Source of the DNA: Coriaria nepalensis
Lineage: Eukaryota > Streptophyta > Magnoliopsida > Cucurbitales > Coriariaceae
Length of the DNA stretch: 64,000 nucleotides
Direction: 5' to 3'
NCBI GenBank assembly: GCA_027186245.1
Contig: CP114482.1
Coordinates: 13,845,209 to 13,909,208 of the forward strand
Below, in pieces: positions 25,901 to 40,000 of this stretch (the first letter of the stretch is position 1; every line of letters begins with the position of its first letter). The notes beneath the pieces are model-generated. The model saw nothing but the letters and a program-made list of their open reading frames with translations. It was not told the DNA's origin and searched no databases. The position numbers were made by a program, and so were the translations under genes.

Positions 25901-27043
25901 AAATAGAATTGGTTCGAAGTGCTTCCAAACAATTTAATGAAATTAAAAGACTGAATGATATGCTTTTTAAGGCTAAAATAATGAATTGTTGTCTTCAATA
26001 GATTAATTGCAAGTTATGTAATAAAATCATGTTTGAAGGGCGAAAATAGAATTCGTTCGACTTAATTTAAAATGATTTAACGACTAGAAGAGACTCATTG
26101 ACATGACTTTAAGGCTAAACAAATGCATTGTTGCCTTCAATAGATCAACTGCAAGTTATGCACGAAAGTCATGTTTATAGGCCGAATTTCATTCGAAGTG
26201 ATTTAGAATGATTTACTGACTAAAAGAGACGCAATAATTTGACTTTAAGGCTAAAAAAATGGATTGTTGCCTTCAGTAGATCAATTGCAAGTTATGTATG
26301 AAAGTCGTGTCTCAAATGCACAAATAGAATTGGTTCGAAGTGCTTCCAAAAAATTTAATGATATGAAAAGACTGAATGATATGCTTTTTAAGGCTAAAAT
26401 AATGCATTGTTGTCTTCAATAGATTAATTGCAAGTTATGTAATAAAATCATGTTTGAAGGGCGAAAATAGAATTCGTTCGACTTAATTTAGAATGATTTA
26501 ACGACGAGAAGAGACTCATTAACATGACTTTAAGGCTAAACGAATGCATTTTTGCCTTCAATAGATCAACTCCAAGTTATGCACGAAAGTCATGTTTAAA
26601 GGCCGAATTTCATTCAAAGTGATTTAGAATGATTTACTGACTAAAAGAGACGCAATAATATGACTTTAAGGCTAAAAAAATGCATAGTTGCCTTCAATAG
26701 ATCAATTGCAAGTTATGTATGAAAGTGGTGTCTCAAATGCACAAATTGAATTGGTTCGAAGTGCTTCCAAACAATTTAATGAAATTAAAAGACTGAATGA
26801 TATGCTTTTTAAGGCTAAAATAATGAATTGTTGTTTTCAATAGATTAATTGCAAGTTATGTAATAAAATCATGTTTGAAGGGCGAAAATAGAATTCGTTC
26901 GACTTAATTTAGAATGATTTAACGACTAGAAGAGACTCATTGACATGACTTTAAGGCTAAACAAATGCATTGTTGCCTTCAGTAGATCAACTGCAAGTTA
27001 TGCACGAAAGTCATGTTTAAAGGCCGAATTTCATTCGAAATGA
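22971..27043 (+). repeat. Segmental duplication 3, copy 1
   Basis: Anchors 22,975, 23,396 and 23,816 match 27,469, 27,890 and 28,310 (offset 4,494). Anchors 24,658, 25,079, 25,785, 26,206 and 26,627 line up with 28,731, 29,152, 29,858, 30,279 and 30,700 (offset 4,073). Shared rare marks are cacgagagtc, gaaaggtgaaaatag, gactttgagg, agaaaagcatg, aacggctag, aataatgtgac and the C/A fusion. The 421-bp change in offset shows one unit lost in copy 2. Confidence 0.78.
25075..25780 (+). repeat. 706-bp five-subunit unit with a C/A fusion, copy 1
   Basis: The order is A, B, fused C/A, B, C. The fused subunit begins as C (taacgattagaagagactc, then gacaagacc) and, after the core (gttgccttcagtagatcaa), continues as A (tgtatgaaagtcgtg). 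The unit is 136 bp short of two full units, exactly the C-to-A spacing, so the join is an out-of-register exchange within the shared core. Confidence 0.86.
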
Positions 27044-27464
27044 TTTAGAATGATTTACTGACTAAAAGAGACGCAATAATATGACTTTAAGGCTAGAAAA
27101 ATGCATAGTTGCCTTCAATAGATCAATTGCAAGTTATGTATGAAAGTCGTGTCTCAAATGCACAAATAGAATTGGTTCGAAGTGCTTCCAAACAATTTAA
27201 TGATATGAAAAGATTGAATGATATCCTTGTTATGGCTAAAACAATGCATTGTTGTCTTCAATAGATTAATTGCAAGTTATGTAAGAAAATCATGTTTGAA
27301 AGGCGAAAATAGAATTCGTTCGAATTAATTTAGAATGATTTAACGACTAGAAGAGACTCATTGACATGACTTTAAGGCTAAACAAATGCATTGTTGCCTT
27401 CAATAGATTAACTGCAAGTTATCCACGAAAGTCATGTTTAAAGGCCGAATTTCATTCGAAATGA

Positions 27465-30400
27465 TTTAGAATGATTTACTGACTAAAAGAGATGCAATAA
27501 TATGACTTTAAGGCTAAAAAAATGCATAGTTGCCTTCAATAGATCAATTGCAAATTATGTATGAAAGTCGTGTCTCAAATGCACAAATAGAATTGGTTCG
27601 AAGTGCTTCCAAACAATTTAATGATATGAAAAGACTGAATGATATCCTTTTTATGGCTAAAACAATGCATTGTTGTCTTCAATAGATTAATTGCAAGTTA
27701 TGTAAGAAAATCATGTTTGAAAGGTGAAAATAGAATTCGTTCGAATTAATTTAGAATGATTTAACGACTAGAAGAGACTCATTGACATGACTTTAAGGCT
27801 AAACAAACGCATTGTTGCCTTCAATAGATCAACTGCAAGTTATGCACGAGAGTCATGTTTAACGGCCGAATTTCATTCGAAGTGATTTAGAAAAATTAAT
27901 GACTAAAAGAGATGCAATAATAAGACATTAAAGCTAAACAAATGCATAGTTGCCTTCAGTAGATCAATTGCAAGTTATGTATGAAAGTCGTGTCTTAAAT
28001 GCAAAAATTGAATTGGTTCGAAGTGCTTCCAAACAATTTAATGATATGAAAAGATTGAATGATATGCTTTTTATGGCTAAAACAATGCATTGTTGTCTTC
28101 AATAGCCTAATTGCAAGTTATGTAATAAAATCATGTTTGAAGGGCGAAAATAGAATTCGTTCGACTTAATTTAGAATGATTTAACGACTAGAAGAGACTC
28201 ATTGACATGACTTTAAGGCTAAACAAATGCATTTTTGCCTTCAATAGATCAATTCCAAGTTATGCACGAAAGTCATGTTTAAAGGCCGAATTTCATTCGA
28301 AGTGATTTAGAATGATTTACTGACTAAAAAAGACGCAAAAATATGACTTTGAGGCTAAAAAAATGCATAGTTGCCTTCAATAGATCAATTGCAAGTTATG
28401 TATGAAAGCCGTGTCTCAAATGCACAAATAGAATTGGTTCGAAGTGCTTCCAAACAATTTAATGATATGAGAAGACTGAATGATATGCTTTTTAAGGCTA
28501 AAATAATGAATTGTTGTCTTCAATAGATTAATTGCAAGTTATGTAAGAAAAGCATGTTTGAAGGGCGAAAATAGAATTCGTTCGACTTAATTTAGAATGA
28601 TTTAACGGCTAGAAGAGACTCATTGACATGACTTTAAGGCTAAACAAATGCATTGTTGCCTTCAATAGATCAACTGCAAGTTATGCACGAAAGTAATGTT
28701 TAAAGGCCGAATTTCATTCGAAGTGATTTAGAATGATTTACTGACTAAAAGAGACGCAATAATGTGACTTTAAGGCTAAAAAAATGCATAGTTGCCTTCA
28801 ATAGATCAATTGCCAGTTATGTATGAAAGTCATGTCTCAAATGCACAAATAGAATTGGTTCGAAATGCTTCCAAAGAATTTAATGATATGAAAAGACTGA
28901 ATGATATGCTTTTTAAGGCTAAAATAATGCATTGTTGTCTTCAATAGATTAATTGCAAGTTATGTAATAAAATCATGTCTGAAGGGCGAAAATAGAATTC
29001 GTTCGACTTAATTTAGAATGATTTAACGACTAGAAGAGACTCATTCACATGACTTTAAGGCTAAACAAATGCATTTTTGCCTTCAATAGATCAACTCCAA
29101 CTTATGCACGAAAGTAATGTCTAAAGGCCGAATTTCATTCGAAGTGATTTAGAATGATTTACTGACTAAAAGAGACGCAAAAATATGACTTTAAGGCTAA
29201 AAAAATGCATAGTTGCCTTCAATAGATCAATTGCAAGTTATGTATGAAAGTCGTGTCGCAAATGCACAAATAGAATTGGATCGAAGTGCTTCCAAACAAT
29301 TTAATGATATGACAAGATTGAATAATATGCTTTTTAAGGCTAAAAAAATGCATTGTTGTCTTCTATAGATTAATTGCAAGTTATGTAATAAAATCATGTT
29401 TGAAGTGCGAAAATAGAATTCGTTCGACTTAATTTAGAATGATTTAACGATTAGAAGAGACTCATTGACAAGACCCTAACGCTAAACAAATGCATTGTTG
29501 CCTTCAGTAGATCAATTGCAAGTTATGTATGAAAGTCGTGTCTTAAATGCAAAAATAGAATTGGTTCGAAGTGCTTCCAAAAAATTTAATGATATGAAAA
29601 GACTGAATGATATGCTTTTTAAGGCTAAAATAATGCATTGTTGTCTTCAATAGATTAATTGCAAGTTATGTAATAAAATCATGTTTGAAGGGCGAAAATA
29701 GAATTCGTTCGACTTAATTTAGAATGATTTAACGACTAGAAGAGACTCATTGACATGACTTTAAGGCTAAACAAATGCATTTTTGCCTTCAATAGATCAA
29801 CTCCAGGTTATGCATGAAAGTGATGTTTAAAGGCCGAATTTCATTCGAAGTGATTTAGAATGATTTACTGACTAAAAGAGACGCAATAATATGACTTTAA
29901 GGCTAAAAAAATGCATAGTTGCCTTCAATAGATCAATTGCAAGTTATGTATAAAAGTCGTGTCGCAAATGCACAAATAGAATTGGTTCGAAGTGCTTCCT
30001 TACAATTTAATGATATGAAAAGACTAAATGATATGCTTTTTAAGGCTAAAATAATGCATTGTTGTCTTCAATAGATTAATTGCAAGTTATGTAATAAAAT
30101 CATGTTTGAAGGGCGAAAATAGAATTCGTTCAACTTAATTTAGAATGATTTAACGACAAGAAGAGACTCATTGACATGACTTTAAGGCCAAACAAATGCA
30201 TTGTTGCCTTCAATAGTTCAACTGCAAGCTATGCACGAAAGTCATGTTTAAAGGCCGAATTTCATTCGAAGTGATTTAGAATGATTTACTGACTAAAAGA
30301 GACGCAATAATATGACGCTAAGGCTAAAAAAATGCATAGTTGCCTTCAATAGATCAATTGCAAGTTATGTATGAAAGTCGTGTCGCAAATGCACAAATAG

Positions 30401-31116
30401 AATTGGTTCGAAGTGCTTCCAAACAATTTAATGATATGAAAAGACTGAATGATATGCGTTTTAAGGCTAAAACAATGCATTGTTGTCTTCAATAGATTAA
30501 TTGCAAGTTATGTAATAAAATCATGTTTGAAGGGCGAAAATAGAATTCGTTCGACTTAATTTAGAATGATTTAACGACTAGAAGAGACTCATTGACATGA
30601 CCTTAAGGCTAGACAAATGCATTGTTGCCTTCAATACATCAACTGCAAGTTATCAAAGAAAGTAGTGTTTAAAGGCCGAATTTCATTCAAAGTGATTTAG
30701 AATGATTTACTGACTAAAAGAGACGCAATAATATGACTTTAAGGCTAAAAAAATGCATAGTTGCCTTCAATAGATCAATTGCAAGTTATGTATGAAAGTG
30801 GTGTCTCAAATGCACAAATTGAATTGGTTCGAAGTGCTTCCAAACAATTTAATGAAATTAAAAGACTGAATGATATGCTTTTTAAGGCTAAAATAATGAA
30901 TTGTTGTCTTCAATAGATTAATTGCAAGTTATGTAATAAAATCATGTTTGAAAGGCGAAAATAGAATTCGTTCGACTTAATTTAAAATGATTTAACGACT
31001 AGAAGAGACTCATTGACATGACTTTAAGGCTAAACAAATGCATTGTTGCCTTCAATAGATCAACTGCAAGTTATGCACGAAAGTCATGTTTAAAGGCCGA
31101 ATTTCATTCGAAGTGA
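27465..31116 (+). repeat. Segmental duplication 3, copy 2
   Basis: Second copy of the block above. The unit at 28,306 begins like the one at 23,812 (gactttgagg) and continues like the one at 24,233 (gatatgagaag, aatgaattg, agaaaagcatg), so it is a hybrid at the point where one unit was lost. After about 31.1 kb a unit like that at 26,206 (aataatttgac, aaatggattg) follows, giving yet another offset. Confidence 0.74.
29148..29853 (+). repeat. 706-bp five-subunit unit with a C/A fusion, copy 2
   Basis: Same architecture and length as the unit at 25,075, with the same rare marks (taacgattag, gacaagacc, ttggatcgaag, aataatatgc). It differs by a few bases (for example gacaagaccctaacgc). It was evidently copied with its surroundings rather than formed again. 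Confidence 0.86.
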
Positions 31117-31538
31117 TTTAGAATGATTTACTGACTAAAAGAGACGCAATAATTTGACTTTAAGGCTAAAAAAATGGATTGTTGCCTTCAGTAGATCAAT
31201 TGCAAGTTATGTATCAAAGTCGTGTCTCAAATGCACAAATAGAATTGGTTCGAAGTGCTTCCTTAAAAATTTAATGATATGAAAAGACTGAATGATATGC
31301 TTTTTAAGGCTAAAATAATGCATTGTTGTCTTCAATAGATTAATTGCAAGTTATGTAATAAAATCATGTTTGAAGGGCGAAAATAGAATTCGTTCGACTT
31401 AATTTAGAATGATTTAACGACGAGAAGAGACTCATTAACATGACTTTAAGGCTAAACGAATGCATTTTTGCCTTCAATAGATCAACTCCAAGTTATGCAC
31501 GAAAGTCATGTTTAAAGGCCGAATTTCATTCGAACTGA

Positions 31539-34500
31539 TTTAGAATGATTTACTGACTAAAAGAGACGCAAAAATATGACTTTAAGGCTAAAAAAATGCA
31601 TAGTTGCCTTCAACAGATCAATTGCAAGTTATGTATGAAAGTCGTGTCGCAAATGCACAAATAGAATTGGTTCGAAGTGCTTCCTTACAATTTAATGATA
31701 TGAAAAGACTAAATGACATGCTTTTTAAGGCTAAAATAATGCGTTGTTGTCTTCAATAGATTAATTGCAAGTTATGTAATAAAATCATGTTTGAAGGGCG
31801 AAAATAGAATTCGTTCGACTTAATTTAGAATGATTTAACGACTAGAAGAGACTCATTGACATGAATTTAAGGCTAAACAAATGCATTGTTGCCTTCAATA
31901 CATCAACAGGAAGTTATGCACGAAAGTGATGTTTAAAGCCCGAATTTCATTCGAAGTGATTTAGAATGATTTACTGACTAAAAGAGACGCAAAAATATGA
32001 CTTTAAGGCTAAAAAAATGCATAGTTGCCTTCAACAGATCAATTGCAAGTTATGTATGAAAGTCGTGTCGCAAATGCACAAATAGAATTGGTTCGAAGTG
32101 CTTCCTTACAATTTAATGATATGAAAAGACTAAATGATATGCTTTTTAAGGCTAAAATAATGCGTTGTTGTCTTCAATAGATTAATTGCAAGTTATGTAA
32201 TAAAATCATGTTTGAAGGGCGAAAATAGAATTCCTTCGACTTAATTTAGAAGGATTTAACGACTAGAAGAGACTCATTGACATGAATTTAAGGCTAAACA
32301 AATGCATTGTTCCCTTCAATACATCAACAGGAAGTTATGCACGAAAGTGATGTTTAAAGCCCGAATTTCATTCGAAGTGATTTAGAATGATTTACTGACT
32401 AAAAGAGACGCAAAAATATGACTTTAAGGCTAAAAAAATGCATAGTTGCCTTCAACAGATCAATTGCAAGTTATGTATGAAAGTCGTGTCGCAAATGCAC
32501 AAATAGAATTGGTTCGAAGTGCTTCCTTACAATTTAATGATATGAAAAGACTAAATGATATGCTTTTTAAGGCTAAAATAATGCGTTGTTGTCTTCAATA
32601 GATTAATTGCAAGTTATGTAATAAAATCATGTTTGAAGGGCAAAAATAGAATTCCTTCGACTTAATTTAGAATGATTTAACGACTAGAAGAGACTCATTG
32701 ACATGAATTTAAGGCTAAACAAATGCATTGTTGCCTTCAATACATCAACAGGAAGTTATGCACGAAAGTGATGTTTAAAGGCCGAATTTCATTCGAAGTG
32801 ATTTAGAATGATTTACTGACTAAAAGAGACGCAAAAATATGACTTTAAGGCTAAAAAAATGCATAGTTACCTTCAATAGATCAATTGCAAGTTATGTATG
32901 AAAGTTGTGTCCCAAATGCACAAATTGAATTGGTTCGAAGTGCTTCCAAACAATTTAATGATATGAAAAGACTGAATAATATGCTTTTTAAGGCTAAAGA
33001 AATGCATTGTTGTCTTCAATAGATTAATTGCAAGTTATGTAATAAAATCATGTTTGAAGGGCGAAAATAGAATTCGTTCGACTTAATTTAGAATGATTTA
33101 ACGACTAGAAGAGACTCATTGACATGAATTTAAGGCTAAACAAATGCATTGTTGCGTTCAATACATCAACAGGAAGTTATGCACCAAAGTGATGTTTAAA
33201 GGCCGAATTTCATTCGAAGTGATTTAGAATGATTTACTGACTAAAAGAGACGCAAAAATATGACTTTAAGGCTAAAAAAATGCATAGTTGCCTTCAACAG
33301 ATCAATTGCAAGTTATGTATGAAAGTCGTGTCGCAAATGCACAAATAGAATTGGTTCGAAGTGCTTCCTTACAATTTAATGATATGAAAAGACTAAATGA
33401 CATGCTTTTTAAGGCTAAAATAATGCGTTGTTGTCTTCAATAGATTAATTGCAAGTTATGTAATAAAATCATGTTTGAAGGGCAAAAATAGAATTCCTTC
33501 GACTTAATTTAGAATGATTTAACGACTAGAAGAGACTCATTGACATGAATTTAAGGCTAAACAAATGCATTGTTGCCTTCAATACATCAACAGGAAGTTA
33601 TGCACGAAAGTGATGTTTAAAGGCCGAATTTCATTCGAAGTGATTTAGAATGATTTACTGACTAAAAGAGACGCAAAAATATGACTTTAAGGCTAAAAAA
33701 ATGCATAGTTACCTTCAATAGATCAATTGCAAGTTATGTATGAAAGTTGTGTCCCAAATGCACAAATTGAATTGGTTCGAAGTGCTTCCAAACAATTTAA
33801 TGATATGAAAAGACTGAATAATATGCTTTTTAAGGCTAAAGAAATGCATTGTTGTCTTCAATAGATTAATTGCAAGTTATGTAATAAAATCATGTTTGAA
33901 GGGCGAAAATAGAATTCGTTCGACTTAATTTAGAATGATTTAACGACTAGAAGAGACTCATTGACATGAATTCAAGGCTAAACAAATGCATTGTTGCCTT
34001 CAATACATCAACAGGAAGTTATGCACCAAAGTGATGTTTAAAGGCCGAATTTCATTCGAAGTGATTTAGAATGATTTACTGACTAAAAGAGACGCAAAAA
34101 TATGACTTTAAGGCTAAAAAAATGCATAGTTGCCTTCAACAGATCAATTGCAAGTTATGTATGAAAGTCGTGTCGCAAATGCACAAATAGAATTGGTTCG
34201 AAGTGCTTCCTTACAATTTAATGATATGAAAAGACTAAATGACATGCTTTTTAAGGCTAAAATAATGCGTTGTTGTCTTCAATAGATTAACTGCAAGTTA
34301 TGTAATAAAATCATGTTTGAAGGGCAAAAATAGAATTCCTTCGACTTAATTTAGAATGATTTAACGACTAGAAGAGACTCATTGACATGAATTTAAGGCT
34401 AAACAAATGCATTGTTTCCTTCAATACATCAACAGGAAGTTATGCACGAAAGTGATGTTTAAAGGCCGAATTTCATTCGAAGTGATTTAGAATGATTTAC

Positions 34501-36590
34501 TGACTAAAAGAGACGCAAAAATATGACTTTAAGGCTAAAAAAATGCATAGTTACCTTCAATAGATCAATTGCAAGTTATGTATGAAAGTTGTGTCCCAAA
34601 TGCACAAATTGAATTGGTCCGAAGTGCTTCCAAACAATTTAATGATAAGAAAAGACTGAATAATATGCTTTTTATGGCTAAAACAATGCATTGTTGTCTT
34701 CAATAGATTAATTGCAAGTTATGTAATAAAATCATGTTTGAAGGGCGAAAATAGAATTCCTTCGACTTAATTTAGAATGATTTAACGACTAGAAGAGACT
34801 CATTGACATGAATTTAAGGCTAAACAAATGCATTGTTGCCTTCAATAGATCAACTGCAAGTTATGCACGAAAGTCATGTTTAAAGGCCGAATTTCATTCG
34901 AAGTGATTTAGAATGATTTACTGACTAAAAGAGACGCAATAATTTGACTTTAAGGCTAAAAAAATGGATTGTTGCCTTCAGTAGATCGATTGCAAGTTAT
35001 GTATGAAAGTATTGTCTCAAATGCACAAATAGAATTGGTTCGAAGTGCTTCCAAAAAATTTAATGATATGAAAAGACTAAATGATATGCTTTTTAAGGCT
35101 AAAATAATGCGTTGTTGTCTTCAATAGATTAATTGCAAGTTATGTAATAAAATCATGTTTGAAGGGCGAAAATAGAATTCCTTCGACTTAATTTAGAAGG
35201 ATTTAACGACTAGGAGAGACTCATTGACATGAATTTAAGGCTAAACAAATGCATTGTTGCCTTCAATACATCAACAGGAAGTTATGCACGAAAGTGATGT
35301 TTGAAGGCCGAATTTCATTCGAAGTGATTTAGAATGATTTACTGACTAAAAGAGACGCAAAAATATGACTTTAAGGCTAAAAAAATGCATTGTTCCCTTC
35401 AATAGATCAATTGCAAGTTATGTATGAAAGTTGTGTCTCAAATGCACAAATTGAATTGGTTCGAAGTGCTTCCAAACAATTTAATGATATGAAAAGACTG
35501 AATAATATGCTTTTTAAGGCTAAAAAAATGCATTGTTGTCTTCAATAGATTAATTGCAAGTTATGTAATAAAATCATGTTTGAAGGGCGAAAATAGAATT
35601 CCTTCGACTTAATTTAGAATGATTTAATGACTAGAAGAGACTCATTGACATGAATTTAAGGCTAAACAAATGCATTGTTGCCTTCAATACATCAACAGGA
35701 AGTTATGCACGAAAGTGATGTTTAAAGGCCGAATTTCATTCGAAGTGATTTAGAATGATTTACTGACTAAAAGAGACGCAAAAATATGACTTTAAGCCTA
35801 AAAAAATGCATAGTTGCCTTCAACAGATCAATTGCAAGTTATGTATGAAAGTCGTGTCGCAAATGCACAAATAGAATTGGTTCGAAGTGCTTCCTTACAA
35901 TTTAATGATATGAAAAGACTAAATGATATGCTTTTTCAGGCTAAAATAATGCGTTGTTGTCTTCAATAGATTAATTGCAAGTTATGTAATAAAATCATGT
36001 TTGAAGGGCGAAAATAGAATTCCTTCGACTTAATTTAGAATAATTTAACGACTAGAAGAGACTCATTGACATGAATTTAAGGCTAAACAAATGCATTGTT
36101 GCCTTCAATACATCAACAGGAAGTTATGCACGAAAGTGATGTTTAAAGGCCGAATTTCATTCGAAGTGATTTAGAATGATTTACTGACTAAAAGAGACGC
36201 AAAAATATGACTTTAAGGCTAAAAAAATGCATAGTTGCCTTCAACAGATCAATTGCAAGTTATGTATGAAAGTCGTGTCGCAAATGCACAAATAGAATTG
36301 GTTCGAAGTGCTTCCTTACAATTTAATGATATGAAAAGACTAAATGATATGCTTTTTAAGGCTAAAATAATGCGTTGTTGTCTTCAATAGATTAATTGCA
36401 AGTTATGTAATAAAATCATGTTTGAAGGGCGAAAATAGAATTCCTTCGACTTAATTTAGAATGATTTAACGACTAGAAGAGACTCATTGACATGAATTTA
36501 AGGCTAAACAAATGCATTGTTGCCTTCAATACATCAACAGGAAGTTATGCGCGAAAGTGATGTTTAAAGGCCGAATTTCATTCGAAGTGA
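31539..36590 (+). repeat. Array domain 5: 842-bp two-unit higher-order repeat
   Basis: From 31.5 kb C changes to the gacatgaatttaagg / acaggaagttatgc type. Many A subunits have ttcaacagatc, gtcgcaaatgc and cttccttacaattt. Between about 32.8 and 34.9 kb this A type alternates with a second type (agttaccttcaatag, gtgtcccaaatgc, aaattgaattgg). The second type occurs at anchors 32,806, 33,648 and 34,490, exactly 842 bp apart, with the first type at 33,227 and 34,069 between them. Copies of each type differ by only a few bases. Confidence 0.83.
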
Positions 36591-37011
36591 TTTAGAATGA
36601 TTTACTGACTAAAAGAGACGCAAAAATATGACTTTAAGGCTAAAAAAATGCATAGTTGCCTTCAATAGATCAATTGCAAGTTATGTATGAAAGTCGTGTC
36701 TCAAATGCACAAATAGAATTGGTTCGAAGTGCTTCCAAACAATTTAATGATATGAAAAGATTGAATGATATCCTTGTTATGGCTAAAACAATGCATTGTT
36801 GTCTTCAATAGATTAATTGCAAGTTATGTAAGAAAATCATGTTTGAAAGGCGAAAATAGAATTCGTTCGAATTAATTTAGAATGATTTAACGACTAGAAG
36901 AGACTCATTGACATGACTTTAAGGCTAAACAAATGCATTGTTGCCTGCAATAGATTAACAGGAAGTTATGCACGAAAATCATGTTTAAAGGCCGAATTTC
37001 GTTTAAAGTGA

Positions 37012-40000
37012 TTTAGAATGATTTACTGACTAAAAGAGACGCACAAATATGACTTTAAGGCTAAAAAAATGCATAGTTGCCTTCAACAGATCAATTGCAA
37101 GTTATGTATGAAAGTCGTGTCACAAATGCGCAAATAGAATTGGTTCAAAGTGCTTCCTTACAATTTAATGATATGAAAAGACTAAATGATATGCTTTTTA
37201 AGGCTAAAATAATGCATTGTTGTCTTCAATAGATTAATTGCAAGTTATGTAATAAAATCATGTTTGAAGGGCGAAAATAGAATTCGTTCGACTTAATTTA
37301 GAATGATTTAACAACTAGAAGAGACTCATTGACATGAATTTAAGGCTAAACAAATGCATTGTTGCCTTCAATACATCAACAGGAAGTTATGCGCGAAAGT
37401 GATGTTTAAAGGCCGAATTTCATTCGAAGTGATTTAGAATGATTTACTGACTAAAAGAGACGCAAAAATATGACTTTAAGGCTAAAAAAATGCATAGTTG
37501 CCTTCATTAGATCAATTGCAAGTTATGTATGAAAGTCGTGTCTCAAATGCACAAATAGAATTGGTTCGAAGTGCTTCCAAACAATTTAATCATATCAAAA
37601 GACTGAATGATATCCTTTTTATGGCTAAAACAATGCATTGTAGTCTTCAATAGATTAATTGCAAGTTATGTAAGAAAATCATGTTTGAAGGGCGAAAATA
37701 AAATTCGTTCGACTTAATTTAGAATGATTTAACGACTAGAAGAGACTCATTGACGTGACTTTAAGGCTAAACAAATGCATTGTTGCTTTCAATAGTTCAA
37801 CTGCAAGCTATGCACGGAAGTCATGTTTAAAGGCCGAATGTCATTCGAAATGATTTAGAATGATTTACTGACTAAAAGAGACGCAATAATATGACTTTGA
37901 GGCTAAAAAAATGCATAGTTGCCTTCAATAGATCAATTGCAAGTTATGTATGAAAGTCGTGTCTCAAATGCACAAATAGAATTGGTTCGAAGTGCTTCCC
38001 AACAATTTAATGATATCAAAAGACTGAATGATATGCTTTTTAAGGCTAAAGTAATGCATTGTTGTCTTCAATAGATTAATTGCAAGTTATGTAATAAAGT
38101 CATGTTTGAAGGGCGAAAATAGAATTCCTTCGACTTAATTTAGAATGATTTAACGACTAGAAGAGACTCATTGACATGACTTTAAGGCTAAACAAATGCA
38201 TTGTTGCCTTCAATACATCAACAGGAAGTTATGCGCGAAAGTGATGTTTAAAGGCCGAATTTCATTCGAAGTGATTTAGAATGATTTACTGACTAAAAGA
38301 GACGCAAAAATATGACTTTAAGGCTAAAAAAATGCATAGTTGCCTTCAATAGATCAATTGCAAGTTATGTATGAAAGTCGTGTCTCAAATGCACAAATAG
38401 AATTGGTTCGAAGTGCTTCCAAACAATTTAATGATATGAAAAGATTGAATGATATCCTTGTTATGGCTAAAACAATGCATTGTTGTCTTCAATAGATTAA
38501 TTGCAAGTTATGTAAGAAAATCATGTTTGAAAGGCGAAAATAGAATTCGTTCGAATTAATTTAGAATGATTTAACGACTAGAAGAGACTCATTGACATGA
38601 CTTTAAGGCTAAACAAATGCATTGTTGCCTGCAATAGATTAACAGGAAGTTATGCACGAAAATCATGTTTAAAGGCCGAATTTCGTTTAAAGTGATTTAG
38701 AATGATTTACTGACTAAAAGAGACGCAAAAATATGACTTTAAGGCTAAAAAAATGCATAGTTGCCTTCAACAGATCAATTGCAAGTTATGTATGAAAGTC
38801 GTGTCACAAATGCGCAAATAGAATTGGTTCAAAGTGCTTCCTTACAATTTAATGATATGAAAAGACTAAATGATATGCTTTTTAAGGCTAAAATAATGCA
38901 TTGTTGTCTTCAATAGATTAATTGCAAGTTATGTAATAAAATCATGTTTGGAGGGCGAAAATAGAATTCGTTCGACTTAATTTAGAATGATTTCACGACT
39001 AGAAGAGACTCATTGACATGAATTTAAGGCTAAACAAATGCATTGTTGCCTTCAATACATCAACAGGAAGTTATGCGCGAAAGTGATGTTTAAAGGCCGA
39101 ATTTCATTCGAAGTGATTTAGAATGATTTACTGACTAAAAGAGACGCAAAAATATGACTTTAAGGCTAAAAAAATGCATAGTTTGCCTTCAATAGATCAA
39201 TTGCAAGTTATGTATGAAAGTCGTGTCTCAAATGCACAAATAGAATTGGTTCGAAGTGCTTCCAAACAATTTAATGAAATTAAAAGACTGAATGATATGC
39301 TTTTTAAGGCTAAAATAATGCATTGTTGTCTTCAATAGATTAATTGCAAGTTATGTAATAAAATCATGTTTGAAGGGCGAAAATAGAATTCGTTCGACTT
39401 AATTTAGAATGATTTAACGACTAGAAGAGACTCATTGACATGACTTTAAGGCTAAACAAATGCATTGTTGCCTTCAATAGTTCAACTGCAAGCTATGCAC
39501 GAAAGTCATGTTTAAAGGCCGAATTTCATTCGAAGTGATTTAGAATGATTTACTGACTAAAAGAGACGATATAATATGACTTTAAGGCTAAAAAAATGCA
39601 TTGTTCCCTTCAATAGATCAATTGCAAGTTATGTATGAAAGTTGTGTCTCAAATGCACAAATTGAATTGGTTCGAAGTGCTTCCAAACAATTTAATGATA
39701 TGAAAAGACTGAATAATATGCTTTTTAAGGCTAAAAAAATGCATTGTTGTCTTCAATAGATTAATTGCAAGTTATGTAATAAAATCATGTTTGAAGGGCG
39801 AAAATAGAATTCGTTCGACTTAATTTAGAATGATTTAACGACTAGAAGAGACTCATTGACATGACTTTAAGGCTAAACAAATGCATTGTTGCTTTCAATA
39901 GTTCAACTGCAAGCTATGCACGGAAGTCATGTTTAAAGGCCGAATGTCATTCGAAATGATTTAGAATGATTTACTGACTAAAAGAGACGCAATAATATGA

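Larger units (their letters stand above)
20446..31538 (+). repeat. Array domain 4: mixed units with a duplicated 4-kb block
   Basis: About 27 unit positions of mixed C types. Pairs of adjacent near-identical units are seen (anchors 20,871/21,292; 22,133/22,554; 24,237/24,658), showing recent single-unit duplications. A 706-bp pentamer occurs twice. Units at 26,627 and 30,700 share aaattgaattgg, gaaattaaaag and aatgaattg. Everything remains satellite. Confidence 0.72.
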
